From assembly GCA_963850425.1 (NCBI GenBank), contig CAWKLF010000007.1:868001-932000 (forward strand): 64,000 bases of DNA, in the 5' to 3' direction. Below, piece after piece: positions 44,207-53,304 of this stretch. Every line of letters begins with the position of its first letter. The first letter of the stretch is position 1. Made by a program: the position numbers and the translations under genes. The notes below the pieces were generated by a model that worked only from the letters and a program-made list of their open reading frames with translations, was not told where the DNA came from and ran no database searches. The stretch comes from Gp1-AA133 sp963850425 (lineage in GTDB: Bacteria > Acidobacteriota > Terriglobia > Terriglobales > Acidobacteriaceae).

Positions 44207-45505
44207 TTACCTTAGAGGAGCTGTAAGTCCCGGGAAGACGTTTTTTTCCCTCCCGTACCGGCGGAGCATCTGCCGGAAGTTTTCGGGGAGCGCGATCCTT
44301 GGAACTTGAGCCGCCGCTGTAGCGCTCTGCGGGTATTCGTGGCATCCGGCTAGATTGTCACCTCTTCCGCACGGGACCAATAGGAACGGGTGACCCTCGC
44401 CGCTGTTTATGTCGACGGCCGAACCAGCTATCTCTCCCGCATTGTTGATCGTTCCAGTTGCCTCGACTAAGTACAGGGCAGAGTTAGGAGGAATTAGAGT
44501 ATTGAGGTCGGTCATCACACCGTTTTGCCACAGAAAGGCCCTGCAGTTGAAGTCGGGGTCGCAGGAACCGCCTACCACCTGGCCAAAGTCGTTGATGCCA
44601 TCGGCCATGCTGAAGAGGTCGTCGGGCAAGGTGCCGAGGTCTTTCATACCGGAGTGCTTGTCCCAGAGGAAGGCGTGAAAGGTTTCGTCGCCGGCCAGAT
44701 TCGAACGGCCCACCACCTGCCCCCAATTGTTAATGTCGCCGGGGGCGTTTCCCCTGGTGCCACCCAGGTTTCCCATGTCGATCACGCGGCCATTTTGCCA
44801 GAACACTGCGTGCAGTCCGCCACGAGAGCAGATCCCCGACCTCCCCGCGATCTGGCCTAGATTATTGATCACGGCAGCATCACCCACCGTGTCACCGGGA
44901 AGGATGGGGAGGGGGTAGACCTTGCCCTTGTACCAATATACGGGCTGCGGTTGAAGTTTTTGCGGTGGTCGGCAGTCGGGATCCTGAGTGGTATTTTCAG
45001 ACGCGCCTGCTATTACGCCCCAATCGTTGATTTCGCGCGCCACACCGTTAGGTCCGCCGAGCAGAGGAAGGGGAGTCAATTTGCCCTTCTGCCAAAGGAA
45101 CGGGAGGCAGGTCAACCCGGTGCCGAAACCACAGAAGTCTTCTCCTAACGGGTCTGTGGTTGAGGTTTCCGCGGCTCCAGCAACCTGATTAAATTCGTTA
45201 GGTGGAAAGCCGGCGTCGCTATCAGGGCCTCCGAACGTGCCAAGATCAGTCATCTTGCCATTTCGCCAGAGGAATCCATGTTGAGCAGTGTCGCCCGGCA
45301 GGGTCGCGCCGCCAACCACCGATCCCAAATTGTTGAGGCCGCCAGCATACCCGAACGTTCCCCCGAGCGTTCCGAGATCAATAACTCTGTAGCGAGTTGG
45401 GCTTTCACTCTTTGTTGGCAATGCCTGGGCTCTTAGTTGTGACACCGATGACAATTCAGCGAGCAAAATTGAAGCAAGAAACATCAGCGGAACAATTCGT
45501 CTCAT
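44207..45505 (-). CDS. HAF-repeat exported protein
   Basis: 432 residues from the ATG at 45505 with AAGGAGG six bases before it; a longer frame from 45598 lacks a site. Signal MRRIVPLMFLASILLAELSS. The mature part is a chain of about seven HAF-type repeats with DLGTLGG (several times), INNWGQVVGRS, GFLWRNGKMTDLGTFGG, HAFLWDKHSGMKDLGTLPDD and FLWQNGVMTDLNTLIPP. Such repeats form a surface-exposed beta-propeller-like fold. A short Cys-containing tail follows (PCGRGDNLAGCHE). Function unknown. It is divergent from the ECF sigma gene. Confidence 0.85.
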   Translation of the reverse strand: MRRIVPLMFLASILLAELSSVSQLRAQALPTKSESPTRYRVIDLGTLGGTFGYAGGLNNLGSVVGGATLPGDTAQHGFLWRNGKMTDLGTFGGPDSDAGFPPNEFNQVAGAAETSTTDPLGEDFCGFGTGLTCLPFLWQKGKLTPLPLLGGPNGVAREINDWGVIAGASENTTQDPDCRPPQKLQPQPVYWYKGKVYPLPILPGDTVGDAAVINNLGQIAGRSGICSRGGLHAVFWQNGRVIDMGNLGGTRGNAPGDINNWGQVVGRSNLAGDETFHAFLWDKHSGMKDLGTLPDDLFSMADGINDFGQVVGGSCDPDFNCRAFLWQNGVMTDLNTLIPPNSALYLVEATGTINNAGEIAGSAVDINSGEGHPFLLVPCGRGDNLAGCHEYPQSATAAAQVPRIALPENFRQMLRRYGREKNVFPGLTAPLR

Positions 45506-45740
45506 AAGGCCTCCTTGTAGTTGGGTTCGTAAGCAAAACCTCGACAGTTTGCGGGCTTCTATCTCCCTAATGCGGAAATCGAGGACCATATCGATCAAGG
45601 GCGCAAGATATTTTAGGGAGAGCTACGGAAGCAGCTACGCCAGGGAATGGCATGGCTTTTCGTGGCAGAGAGGTGTGGGATGTCGAGGGCGGGTATAATG
45701 CCTCACTAACTGAAGTTCTCTGTTTTCAGCGTGTGGGGCG
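45506..45740. promoter_or_regulatory. divergent promoter region of the HAF-repeat protein and ECF sigma genes
   Basis: 235 bp must contain both promoters. No consensus pair was recognised with confidence. Confidence 0.35.
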
Positions 45741-46298
45741 ATGTCTGACCGGCATGAGATAAGCGAACTATTAGACAAGTGGAACGGCGGGGATCAGCAA
45801 GCGCTAAACGATCTGACGGCGATCGTTTACGGTGAGCTTCGCCGGCTGGCAGCAAGCTATTTGCGTAAGGAAAGGCCAGGCCACACCTTGCAGGCCACGG
45901 CCCTCGTTCACGAAGCTTTCTTACGGCTCGTCGATCAGCGGCGTTTGCACCTCCAAAGTCGTGCTCACTTTTTTGGCGTGGCTGCGCGTCTGATGCGTCA
46001 GATCCTGGTGGACCATGCACGACATCGAAATGCGGACAAACGGGGCGGTCTGAAAGTATCGCTGGCTGAAACCATAGGCTTCGCTCGGGAGCGTGCCCGG
46101 GATTTAATCGCACTCGATGGGTGCCTGGAGGTGCTTCAGAAAATTGATCCGCGAAAGAGTAAAGCCATCGAACTGCGCTATTTTGCTGGGCTCCCGATAG
46201 ACGAGATAGCCCAGATGTTGGAAGTTTCCCCGGTGACAGTGAGGCGCGACTTACGCATGGCGGAAGCGTGGCTACACCAGGAAATGTTGAGCGGATAA
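45741..46298 (+). CDS. ECF-type RNA polymerase sigma factor (Acidobacteriota/Planctomycetes-type)
   Basis: 185 residues. Region 2 has YGELRRLAASYLRKERPGHT then LQATALVHEAFLRLVDQ, the signature of the sigma-70-like group found next to Ser/Thr kinases in these phyla. Region 4 has IDPRKSKAIELRYFAGLPID then EIAQMLEVSPVTVRRDLRMA. No separate anti-sigma factor is adjacent; the kinase gene starts 8 bp after the stop. The likely role is to express its own or neighbouring genes on a surface signal. Confidence 0.9.
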   Translation: MSDRHEISELLDKWNGGDQQALNDLTAIVYGELRRLAASYLRKERPGHTLQATALVHEAFLRLVDQRRLHLQSRAHFFGVAARLMRQILVDHARHRNADKRGGLKVSLAETIGFARERARDLIALDGCLEVLQKIDPRKSKAIELRYFAGLPIDEIAQMLEVSPVTVRRDLRMAEAWLHQEMLSG

Positions 46299-46306
46299 GG
46301 TGCCTT

Positions 46307-49204
46307 TTGAACCCGCAACGGTGGGCTCAGATCGAAGACCTGTTTCATCGCGCAGCGGATTGCGATGCCGACGCCCGCAATGCGCTGCTCGACGCAGCGT
46401 GCAGCAACGATCCGGACCTTCGGCAACGGGTGGAAGCGTTGTTGGCCGGCGACGAGGTCGCAGCCGGGCACATGCTAGGCGTGGTGGAAGGCGAACTCGA
46501 CCAGTTTGCTTTTCCCCTCGTTGGCAAGACCCTATCCCACTATCACGTCCTGGAAGGGATCGCAGGTGGTGGCATGGGATTGGTTTACCGCGCCCAGGAT
46601 TTGAAGCTGCCCCGTACCGTCGCGTTGAAGTTTCTACCTTTTGAACTCACCCAAGATGCACACGCGCTGCAGCGATTTCAGCGAGAAGCGCATGCTGCGT
46701 CGGCCATAAATCACCCGAACATTTGCACTGTTTACGACGTGGATGAATTTGAAGGACGTCCCTTCATTGTCATGGAGTTACTGGAGGGGCAAACCTTGGA
46801 GTGTCGGATTGCTGGCTCTCCCATACCCACTTCTGAATTGCTGAACCTCGGAATCCAAATCTGTGATGCTTTGGATGCTGCACATTCTAAGGGCGTGATT
46901 CATCGAGATATCAAGCCATCGAATATCTTCGTGAGTCTACGTGGACAGGCTAAGCTCCTGGATTTCGGATTGGCAAAAAGTACCCACTTCGGCGACGTGC
47001 GAGCCAGCGCCGACCGCGACGCGAAAACCAACCATGGAAAGAATCTGACGTTGCCGGGCGTTGCTATAGGCACGGTCACTTACATGTCCCCGGAGCAGGC
47101 CCGAGGCGAAGAACTCGATGTCCGTACCGATTTGTTTTCCTTCGGCGCCGTGCTTTATGAAATGGCAACCGGTAGACCACCGTTTTCCGGAAACACTTCA
47201 GCCGTCATCTTTGACGCCATCTTGAATAGGGCGCCGACACCGCCTCAAAGTCTAAGTGCCGGTGTTTCTGAAAAGATGGCTGGAATCATCGGCAAGCTGC
47301 TTGAGAAGGAAAGGGACCGTCGCTATCAGGCTGCCTCCCAAGTCCTTGCTGAACTGAACCACCTGAAGCGCGAAAGCGAGTCGGAAACCCAGCTGTCTGC
47401 AGTGAAACAGAAGATTCGGTGGCGGCAGTGGCGAATGACTCTTGCCGTCTTCGTCTTGTTGCTCGCCACCACAGCACTTATCGTTCGTTTCGCCCGTTTC
47501 CATCAGACTGCTGAACCCGAATTGAAACTCACCCAACTCACAAGCAACTCCGTCGAAGTGCCGGTACGCAACGGCACAATCTCCCCTGACGGCAAGTACC
47601 TCGCCTATAGTGACAGCGCTGGCATCCACATTCGCATGCTCGATATCGGCGAAGTGCAAACCGTTTCCATGCCTAGCGAACTGTGGAACGGAGCACGCTG
47701 GGAGATTGGGCCCTGGTTCCCGGATAGCGTGCGTTTTCTCGTGAACTCGCATCCGCAGGGCTATCGCCGTTGGACATCATCAGGCTCTGCCGTGTGGGTG
47801 GCCTCAGTGTTGGGGGGAGCGCTGCGGCGCCTGCGCGACGAAGCAACGGCGTACTCCGTCTCTCCCGACGGCTCGCTGATTGCATTCGGGGCGCACCCGT
47901 ACCAACTAGCAGACCAAGAGATATGGTTAATGGATCCCACGGGCGATCACGCCCGCAAGTTGGCACAGGCTGAAGGCGAGGGAGGACTCGTCGGACTGAA
48001 CTGGTCGCCCGATCGCCGTCGCATGCTTTACTTGAAATTCGGAAAGTCGGGATATAGCTTCGCGAGTACGGATCTAACTGGACGTGAGACTTCATTCCCC
48101 GTCCCGTTGGATGATTCCGACCGAGTGCTGGACTTTCGCTGGCTGCCCGACGGGCGCCTCATTTATGCAATCGGCGGACAAAATGGGAATCAAGTTCGCT
48201 CAAACTTCTGGCAGGTCCGGGTTGATCCGCGCACTGGGATGCCGACGGGGAGTCCTAAACGGCTTACGGACTGGGCGGGGTTTTGGTTGGGATCCACCAG
48301 CGTCAGTGCCGACGGCAAGCGCCTGGTCTTTCGAGAATGGACTCGCCATGAATCGGTTTATGTAGCGGACAGCGCTTCAAACAACATGCGCCTTTCCAAC
48401 CTTCGGCGCCTGATGCTGAATGAAGGCAGAGACTGGCCTGGGGGGTGGACGGCGGACGGAAAGGCCGTTATCTTCACCTCCAATGTTGGCGGCCATGATG
48501 GCATCTACCAGCAATCACTCGAGAGTGATACTCCGAAGCCAATCATCACAGGCTCTAATGACTTCTGGATTGGCGGGGTGACCTCCGACGGTGCCTGGCT
48601 CTTGTACGTTGTCCCGCCCAACCGACGTGACGGGTCTCAGCCGTATCGAATTATGCGCGTGGCGATGGCCGGGGGTTCGCCGGAGTTGGTGTTGCAATCT
48701 GCTCTTAACCCCGTTGTGAACTGCCCCAGCCGAGGCTCGGCACCCTGTGTTCTTTACGAACAGATCGGAGGGCAGTTCGTCGTGTTTAGCTTCTCCCCTT
48801 TCAAAGGTCGAGGGAGCGAACTGATGCGTCTAAAGATCGACGATCCCACTTTCGTTGCCTGGGATCTGGCGCCGGATGGGTCGCGGTTTGCCTATTACAG
48901 CGGTACACAGGGCCCAATACGCATTATCTCGCTTCGCGGAAAGCCTGAGACGGAGGTGGCGCTCAAGGGTTGGAGCGGGCTAGGCTCGCTCAACTGGTCG
49001 AGTGACGGCAAAGGCCTCTTCGTATGCAGCACGAACGACAAGCGAGTTGCACTCCTGTATGTGACTCTTCAGGGAACAGTGCGCGTTTTGTGGGAGCAGC
49101 AGGGCGGAGTCAATCTGGATGTGGTCGCATCTCCCGACGGGCACCATGTGGCCATTCAAGATACTCTCTTAACCAGCAACATGTGGATGATGGAGAACTT
49201 CTGA
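46307..49204 (+). CDS. Ser/Thr protein kinase with C-terminal TolB-like beta-propeller
   Basis: 965 residues from a TTG at 46307 with AAGG upstream; the first words LNPQRWAQIEDLFHRA are the standard start of this family. A longer GTG at 46268 would overlap the sigma gene. Kinase motifs: GIAGGGMGLVYRAQD near residue 85, VALKFLPFEL (Lys), CDALDAAHSKGVIHRDIKPS (HRD), LLDFGLAKS (DFG), TYMSPEQARGEELDVRTDLF. One membrane helix (LAVFVLLLATTALIVRF) near residue 400. The rest is an extracytoplasmic propeller with many SPDGKYLAYSD/SADGKRLVF-like units. Predicted to sense or bind a surface ligand and phosphorylate cytoplasmic targets. The gap to the sigma stop is 8 bp. Confidence 0.92.
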   Translation: MNPQRWAQIEDLFHRAADCDADARNALLDAACSNDPDLRQRVEALLAGDEVAAGHMLGVVEGELDQFAFPLVGKTLSHYHVLEGIAGGGMGLVYRAQDLKLPRTVALKFLPFELTQDAHALQRFQREAHAASAINHPNICTVYDVDEFEGRPFIVMELLEGQTLECRIAGSPIPTSELLNLGIQICDALDAAHSKGVIHRDIKPSNIFVSLRGQAKLLDFGLAKSTHFGDVRASADRDAKTNHGKNLTLPGVAIGTVTYMSPEQARGEELDVRTDLFSFGAVLYEMATGRPPFSGNTSAVIFDAILNRAPTPPQSLSAGVSEKMAGIIGKLLEKERDRRYQAASQVLAELNHLKRESESETQLSAVKQKIRWRQWRMTLAVFVLLLATTALIVRFARFHQTAEPELKLTQLTSNSVEVPVRNGTISPDGKYLAYSDSAGIHIRMLDIGEVQTVSMPSELWNGARWEIGPWFPDSVRFLVNSHPQGYRRWTSSGSAVWVASVLGGALRRLRDEATAYSVSPDGSLIAFGAHPYQLADQEIWLMDPTGDHARKLAQAEGEGGLVGLNWSPDRRRMLYLKFGKSGYSFASTDLTGRETSFPVPLDDSDRVLDFRWLPDGRLIYAIGGQNGNQVRSNFWQVRVDPRTGMPTGSPKRLTDWAGFWLGSTSVSADGKRLVFREWTRHESVYVADSASNNMRLSNLRRLMLNEGRDWPGGWTADGKAVIFTSNVGGHDGIYQQSLESDTPKPIITGSNDFWIGGVTSDGAWLLYVVPPNRRDGSQPYRIMRVAMAGGSPELVLQSALNPVVNCPSRGSAPCVLYEQIGGQFVVFSFSPFKGRGSELMRLKIDDPTFVAWDLAPDGSRFAYYSGTQGPIRIISLRGKPETEVALKGWSGLGSLNWSSDGKGLFVCSTNDKRVALLYVTLQGTVRVLWEQQGGVNLDVVASPDGHHVAIQDTLLTSNMWMMENF

Positions 49205-49271
49205 CTGGGTAGATTAGAAGGCTGCGTCGGCATCTTGTTAGCGCTACATTGAGCGCGAGTTAGGTGCTGGC

Positions 49272-49517
49272 TCACTTTGGCAGGGAAAGCGCCGGGCTTA
49301 GAGGGACGACTACGGCATAGTCCTGCGTCATTGCCAACGACACCGAAGCGGAGAAGCCGAAGGGCATTGGGAAAACTTGAACATGCATTGATTGGCCAGA
49401 CGTGCTTAAGACGATGGTCTTCGGCCAACCGGAGTGTAGCAAGCGTGCGGCCACGATCGTGTCGATAATGATTAGGAAACTCAGAAAAACTGTAGCCATA
49501 AATCTCAAAGCACGCAT
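49272..49517 (-). CDS. small membrane-anchored protein
   Basis: 81 residues with GGAG nine bases before the ATG. One hydrophobic helix at the start, MATVFLSFLIIIDTIVAARL, then a short extracytoplasmic part without Cys or a known motif. It converges with the kinase gene. A longer minus frame from 49533 in another register is less likely. Confidence 0.5.
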   Translation of the reverse strand: MRALRFMATVFLSFLIIIDTIVAARLLHSGWPKTIVLSTSGQSMHVQVFPMPFGFSASVSLAMTQDYAVVVPLSPALSLPK

Positions 49518-49595
49518 GTTTCCGTCTCCTCACTCCTGTGGCTTGTTCGCCTCGGGATTAAGCGGAGGCATAGCGACGCGGTTCTAGACCGAGGG

Positions 49596-49751
49596 ATCAC
49601 CGCTTCCCGTTCTCGGCTGGTTCTTTGGCCGCTTCGGTGCCGCTTGCATTCGCTAGCGAGCGCTTACGTTTGGAAACGGCACCCGCGCGAAGACGCTGAT
49701 CCGCCACACGTTCACACTCGCTAACGACCGCTAGCGAACGTCAGCCCTTTC
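49596..49751. repeat. 150-bp direct repeat, copy 1
   Basis: About 156 bp; it matches 49951-50101 almost throughout, including GATCCGCCACACGTTCACAC and the end CGCTAGCGAACGTCAGCCCT. It contains GCTAGC palindromes. No coding capacity. Likely a dispersed non-coding repeat family of this genome. Confidence 0.8.
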
Positions 49752-49950
49752 TGTGCTCATCCTGCCGTTTGCGCCGTGCCCCGGCTCCCATTTTTCAATC
49801 ACATTTTTTCGATGGCTGGAAGCAAACAGAGTGGAGAGGGAGTCGGGTCAAGCCCGCGCGTTCTGGGCGCGCCGCGCGGCGGTCGGAGCGAAGCGCAGAG
49901 GCTTGACGCGGCTCCCGCGCTCGGTACACTCTCCAGCGAAAAAAGGGGAG

Positions 49951-50101
49951 ATCGCCGCTCCCGTTCTCGGTTCTTTGGGCCACTTCGTGCCGCTAGCGTT
50001 TGCTAGCGCCCGCTTACGTTTGTAAACGACACTCGCGCGAAGTCGCTGATCCGCCACACGTTCACACTCGCTAACGACCGCTAGCGAACGTCAGCCCTTT
50101 C
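49951..50101. repeat. 150-bp direct repeat, copy 2
   Basis: About 151 bp. It differs from copy 1 by a few substitutions and small indels at its start and is almost identical over its last 60 bases. Same orientation as copy 1, 200 bp apart. Confidence 0.8.
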
Positions 50102-50168
50102 AGGGATGGAGTGTCACCCTTACACCCGACGCCGTAGGCGGCGCGCTTTTGATCCTGCCTCTAGCAAC

Positions 50169-50702
50169 TCACTTCCGGCGAGCAGGACGGGCAGGATGGC
50201 GGTCGTCATCGTCCGAATCGGTATCAGCTCTGGCGGGCAGGATTTCGGCCAACCGATCCTCAACGTCCAGCTTGAACTCGGCGGCGATCTTCGCCACATG
50301 AACGCCGAAGGTCCCGCGCATCTCACCCAGGGCGCTATAGAACGTCCAGCTCGCCCAGTGGCCGTGGTGGTTGGCGTACAGGACCGTTTCCCGGCCATCC
50401 ACCCCGACCCGGTCCAGGAACTTCCGGCAGGCGACTCTCATCGCCCGCAGGCTGGCCGCAAACTCGGATTTGGTCTCCAGCTTGCCCAACTCGCCGCTGA
50501 GGAAGCGGCGGATTTCCAGAACGGATTCGACACAGTGGGAAGGCACCTCCAAGGAGTCAGGGGCGTAGAGCACGCGGCGGTCTTCCAGGAACGCGATCAC
50601 CCGGCGAGCGGCACTCACTTCCAGGTCGGTCGGCTGCCACGACACCCCCACCAGCGGAGTCGAGATGCCCGTCAGCCGGTTCGCGATTTCAGAGAACTTC
50701 AT
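50169..50702 (-). CDS. conserved hypothetical protein (possibly DUF6650)
   Basis: 177 residues, no signal peptide or membrane helix. It begins MKFSEIANRLTGISTPLVGV, then VSWQPTDLEVSAARRVIAFL and EDRRVLYAPDSLE. This pattern recalls a small cytoplasmic family found near toxin or defence loci in soil bacteria. The middle has RRFLSGELGKLE, followed by LYANHHGHWASWTFYSALGE. The last 30 residues are Asp-rich then basic. Family name recalled with low certainty. It is co-directional with the RHS pair, 102 bp from its last gene. Confidence 0.6.
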   Translation of the reverse strand: MKFSEIANRLTGISTPLVGVSWQPTDLEVSAARRVIAFLEDRRVLYAPDSLEVPSHCVESVLEIRRFLSGELGKLETKSEFAASLRAMRVACRKFLDRVGVDGRETVLYANHHGHWASWTFYSALGEMRGTFGVHVAKIAAEFKLDVEDRLAEILPARADTDSDDDDRHPARPARRK

Positions 50703-50804
50703 ACAGCGTTTCCCAGCGACAGATCGGCAGCTAATGAAAGAATCATCACCCGCTCTCGCCGCCCTAGAACGCCAACGGCAGGTACTCTGCTCGCGGTCCT
50801 AGAC

Positions 50805-51596
50805 TCAGCTCTTTTTAAGAGGCGAGACAGTCACTTTGCCGACGTGACCATCTGAGCTGACCTCAAGCGTTGCTCGCAGCGGAGCGCCGCCACAGTTTTC
50901 ACCTGAAGGCGAGGACAACACGGTCCACTCCACAAGATAGCCGCTGCCATGATGGACAGTCTTCTGTTGGAACGGAACTGCCGCATACAGCGGCTTGGCA
51001 CGGTTCCACCAGGCAGTAAAAGCCTCTTGGCCAGTGTCGAACGACTTCACGCCGCTGTGACACTGCCGCTCTGCGGCCTGCTTCAGTTCGATGAGGCTTG
51101 AGATTGGTGCCAAGGGCATATTCTCTGGATTCACGGCTCGGTAGAACTCTGCCAGAGAGTCGGCCTGTTCCGGGCTGGAGACCTTCACCCCAACTGCCGT
51201 CGTGAGTTTCTCGAACTCAGCGACGGAATCGGCGAAGCCGTGGATGCGATAGCTGCTCCCGTCAGCCGGACCAAGCACAATGATGTAGTCGAGATCGGCG
51301 TCGGTGGAGATATGGTGAACGACCGCATCTTCCTTGACCTCGTCTCCGGCCTGGCTAACTCTGTAGATGAACTCTGATCCAGCCCGTTTGCCAACGGCTG
51401 ACGCTAGTGACTGCTCCAACCTCTCATCCCTCTGGACGCTGAGGAACTGATCGGGCTTGAGATGCAGTTGTGAACGAACAGCATTGCGAGCTAGTTCGCG
51501 TGCCGCAGGGTCCGTCATTTGTCCATTTGCCAACCCTGCCAGCATGGACAGAACTGCGATACCGAAGATCGTTGAGAACACTTTTCGGATGCTCAT
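50805..51596 (-). CDS. exported protein coupled to the RHS gene; candidate immunity partner
   Basis: 263 residues with a signal peptide (VFSTIFGIAVLSMLAGLANG). Its ATG overlaps the RHS stop as ATGA, a strong sign of joint translation. The mature part has no named domain: it contains LARNAVRSQLHLKPDQFLSV, DLDYIIVLGPADGSSYRIHG, a Cys in ERQCHSGVKSF and a C-terminal Cys in GENCGGAPLRATLEVSSDGH. An exported product fits a partner that protects the periplasm or accompanies a surface RHS protein (inference). No homologue known to me. Confidence 0.7.
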   Translation of the reverse strand: MSIRKVFSTIFGIAVLSMLAGLANGQMTDPAARELARNAVRSQLHLKPDQFLSVQRDERLEQSLASAVGKRAGSEFIYRVSQAGDEVKEDAVVHHISTDADLDYIIVLGPADGSSYRIHGFADSVAEFEKLTTAVGVKVSSPEQADSLAEFYRAVNPENMPLAPISSLIELKQAAERQCHSGVKSFDTGQEAFTAWWNRAKPLYAAVPFQQKTVHHGSGYLVEWTVLSSPSGENCGGAPLRATLEVSSDGHVGKVTVSPLKKS

Positions 51597-52948
51597 TGGT
51601 TCTCCTTCTTCCGATCTTTTTCGATCTGCTTTACTTCCTTTTTGACCTCGTTGCCAAAGGCCTGTTGTGCCGCGTTGGCCCGTTGCTCTTGCGGTCTTTG
51701 ATCGTGCGGAAGGGACTTCTCGGCTGCGGCATCTTTCGAGAACTTAGCCGGATCGGCTTGTGCTTCTCCCGCATGAACGCTTTCGTGCACCAGCACACCC
51801 GGCGTGTCGCCTTTGCTGGTGCGATTGTCGATGGTAATGGTTGCCCCAGTCAGTATCGTCTCTGGCGCGCTCGTCACACCGTTCGAAGTGACTGTCGATG
51901 TTTGAATGTCCGGTGCAGTGTTGCCCTGAACAGTCGTTGTCAGCGTCTGGCCGCTGGGCAGAACGGTTCTTGTGTCTCCAGCGCTCAGATCACCGCTCTG
52001 GATAGTGAGATTTGGACTGTTCGGACCGACGTACCCAGACAGGTTAGCGCTCGTGTGCGGATTTGAGAGGATTGCTTGCACTGAGTCCTTCACCAATTGG
52101 GAGTTCTGGAGTCCAGCGGCGTAAATGATGTCGTGGCCGTCATCATCTAGCAGCGTCAGGGGATTGTTTGTCACATAGCTGTAGAGATTGAGCGATTGTG
52201 GGTTGCCAAAGTTCGCATACGGGACGGTGATCGGTTTGGCTGCCCAGTCCGGCGTCATAAACCTGCCGAGGCTGCTGCCGTAGTATCTGGCCCCGAACAT
52301 ATCCAGCCCCGACTCGGTGTCCCGTTCTTTACCGTTGAACTTGTAGTGATTGGGGTCGCTGCCAACAGCGGATTGCTGACCTCCATACGGGTAGTAGAAG
52401 TATCTCTGCTGGACGTTGCCCGCTGCGTCGGTGATGACACTGGCCGATCCAAGATGGTCCGAAAAGTAGTAGTGCACCGCGCCACTCGGTCGGTCCACGC
52501 GGGCAATCCGCTGGCCATTGAAGTACACATACTCTTCGTTGATCGTGCCCGCGAGATTGGTTTCAGTCAGCACTCCGGGCAATCCCGGCCAGTACATCGT
52601 CCCATTCGATTTCTCCATGCGTAGACCGTCGACATCGTATGAATAGGTCACGCCGGCATCGGTGGCGATTTGGTTTTCAGCATTATACGTTGGCGTATTG
52701 CCATTGCCATCGTTTACGACATTTCCGGCAGCGTCGTAAGACAAAATTGGGAGTTGATTTTTAACGCTGGCGGGTGCCGCATTCAGCGCCTCAGTCGAGC
52801 ACCCGGTCATGCCTGGGACGCCGCTCCGGTTCGTCAAATTTCCCCAGGGATCGATGGTATAGACTTCCCCCCAGCAGTTCGCGCCCGTGGTGGTAGTCGT
52901 GTTCGCTGCCGAAGTTGCTCCCAACGCCGACCCGGTCAACTGGCGCAT
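51593..52948 (-). CDS. RHS-repeat core protein with C-terminal HExxH domain, N-terminally truncated
   Basis: 451 residues. RHS/YD repeats: VYTIDPWGNLTNRSG, YDAAGNVVNDGNGN, VTYSYDVDGLRMEKSNG. The RHS-associated core is complete: RPSGAVHYYFSDHLGSASVI, YYPYGGQQS, FNGKERDTESGLDMFGARYY and SLGRFMTPDW. After the core (about residue 265) is a variable domain of about 180 residues with VLVHESVHAGEA (HExxH at 388-392) and, 29 residues later, QEQRANAAQQAF (Glu421), which could complete a zinc site as in ImmA/IrrE-type peptidases. RHS proteins usually have over 1000 residues and a signal peptide; here the 5' part is absent at a breakpoint near 52950. It is coupled to the next gene by ATGA. Confidence 0.82.
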   Translation of the reverse strand: MRQLTGSALGATSAANTTTTTGANCWGEVYTIDPWGNLTNRSGVPGMTGCSTEALNAAPASVKNQLPILSYDAAGNVVNDGNGNTPTYNAENQIATDAGVTYSYDVDGLRMEKSNGTMYWPGLPGVLTETNLAGTINEEYVYFNGQRIARVDRPSGAVHYYFSDHLGSASVITDAAGNVQQRYFYYPYGGQQSAVGSDPNHYKFNGKERDTESGLDMFGARYYGSSLGRFMTPDWAAKPITVPYANFGNPQSLNLYSYVTNNPLTLLDDDGHDIIYAAGLQNSQLVKDSVQAILSNPHTSANLSGYVGPNSPNLTIQSGDLSAGDTRTVLPSGQTLTTTVQGNTAPDIQTSTVTSNGVTSAPETILTGATITIDNRTSKGDTPGVLVHESVHAGEAQADPAKFSKDAAAEKSLPHDQRPQEQRANAAQQAFGNEVKKEVKQIEKDRKKENQ

Positions 52949-53304
52949 GGCAACAACCTGGGAGGAAAAAGGTGATTATCTGAAGGCTATCGCTGCAAGC
53001 GACGAAGGCATTGCCCCCAAGCTTCGAGCCGCTCTTGCGTCAGGTGGGGAAAGAGCCTACTGGGAGCGCAAAGCTGGAAATCTTAGTTCGAGGAAGACGC
53101 TCGACAGATCGGTACGGTTTTTCTGCGATCGCACGCGCCTATATGCACTTGGGCAGACGCGAAGAAGCTCTTCAAGCGCTGGAAAGAGGGTTCCGAATGC
53201 GAGACCCTTATCTCATTTTCTGGCTCCCAATTCACGAAGAGTTCGACCCTCTGCGCTCCGAGCCGCGCTTTCAAAAGATGCTCCACGGTCTGGGTATTTC
53301 GTGA
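52947..53304 (+). pseudogene. C-terminal fragment of a TPR-containing regulator or kinase
   Basis: It begins within the breakpoint (WEEKGDYLKAIAASDEGIAP then GERAYWERK). It shifts by one base at an AAAG run near 53071 and continues LEILV, STDRYGFSAIARAYMHLGRR, EEALQALERGFRMRDPYLIF and FDPLRSEPRFQKMLHGLGIS. This is the standard end of Acidobacteriota TPR regulators. The DNA-binding and most TPR parts are gone. Its stop overlaps the GTG of the TonB receptor gene (GTGA), as if originally coupled. Confidence 0.75.

Larger units (their letters stand above)
49518..50168. other. non-coding region holding two repeat copies
   Basis: 650 bp without a gene. Between the two copies is an 8-bp inverted repeat GTCAAGCC (49847-49854) / GGCTTGAC (49900-49907) flanking a GC-rich stretch. 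The remainder is unassigned. Confidence 0.5.

Noticed and set aside
49847..49907. inverted repeat GTCAAGCC/GGCTTGAC as ends of an insertion element
   Set aside because: Only 8-bp arms 45 bp apart, with no transposase or target duplication.
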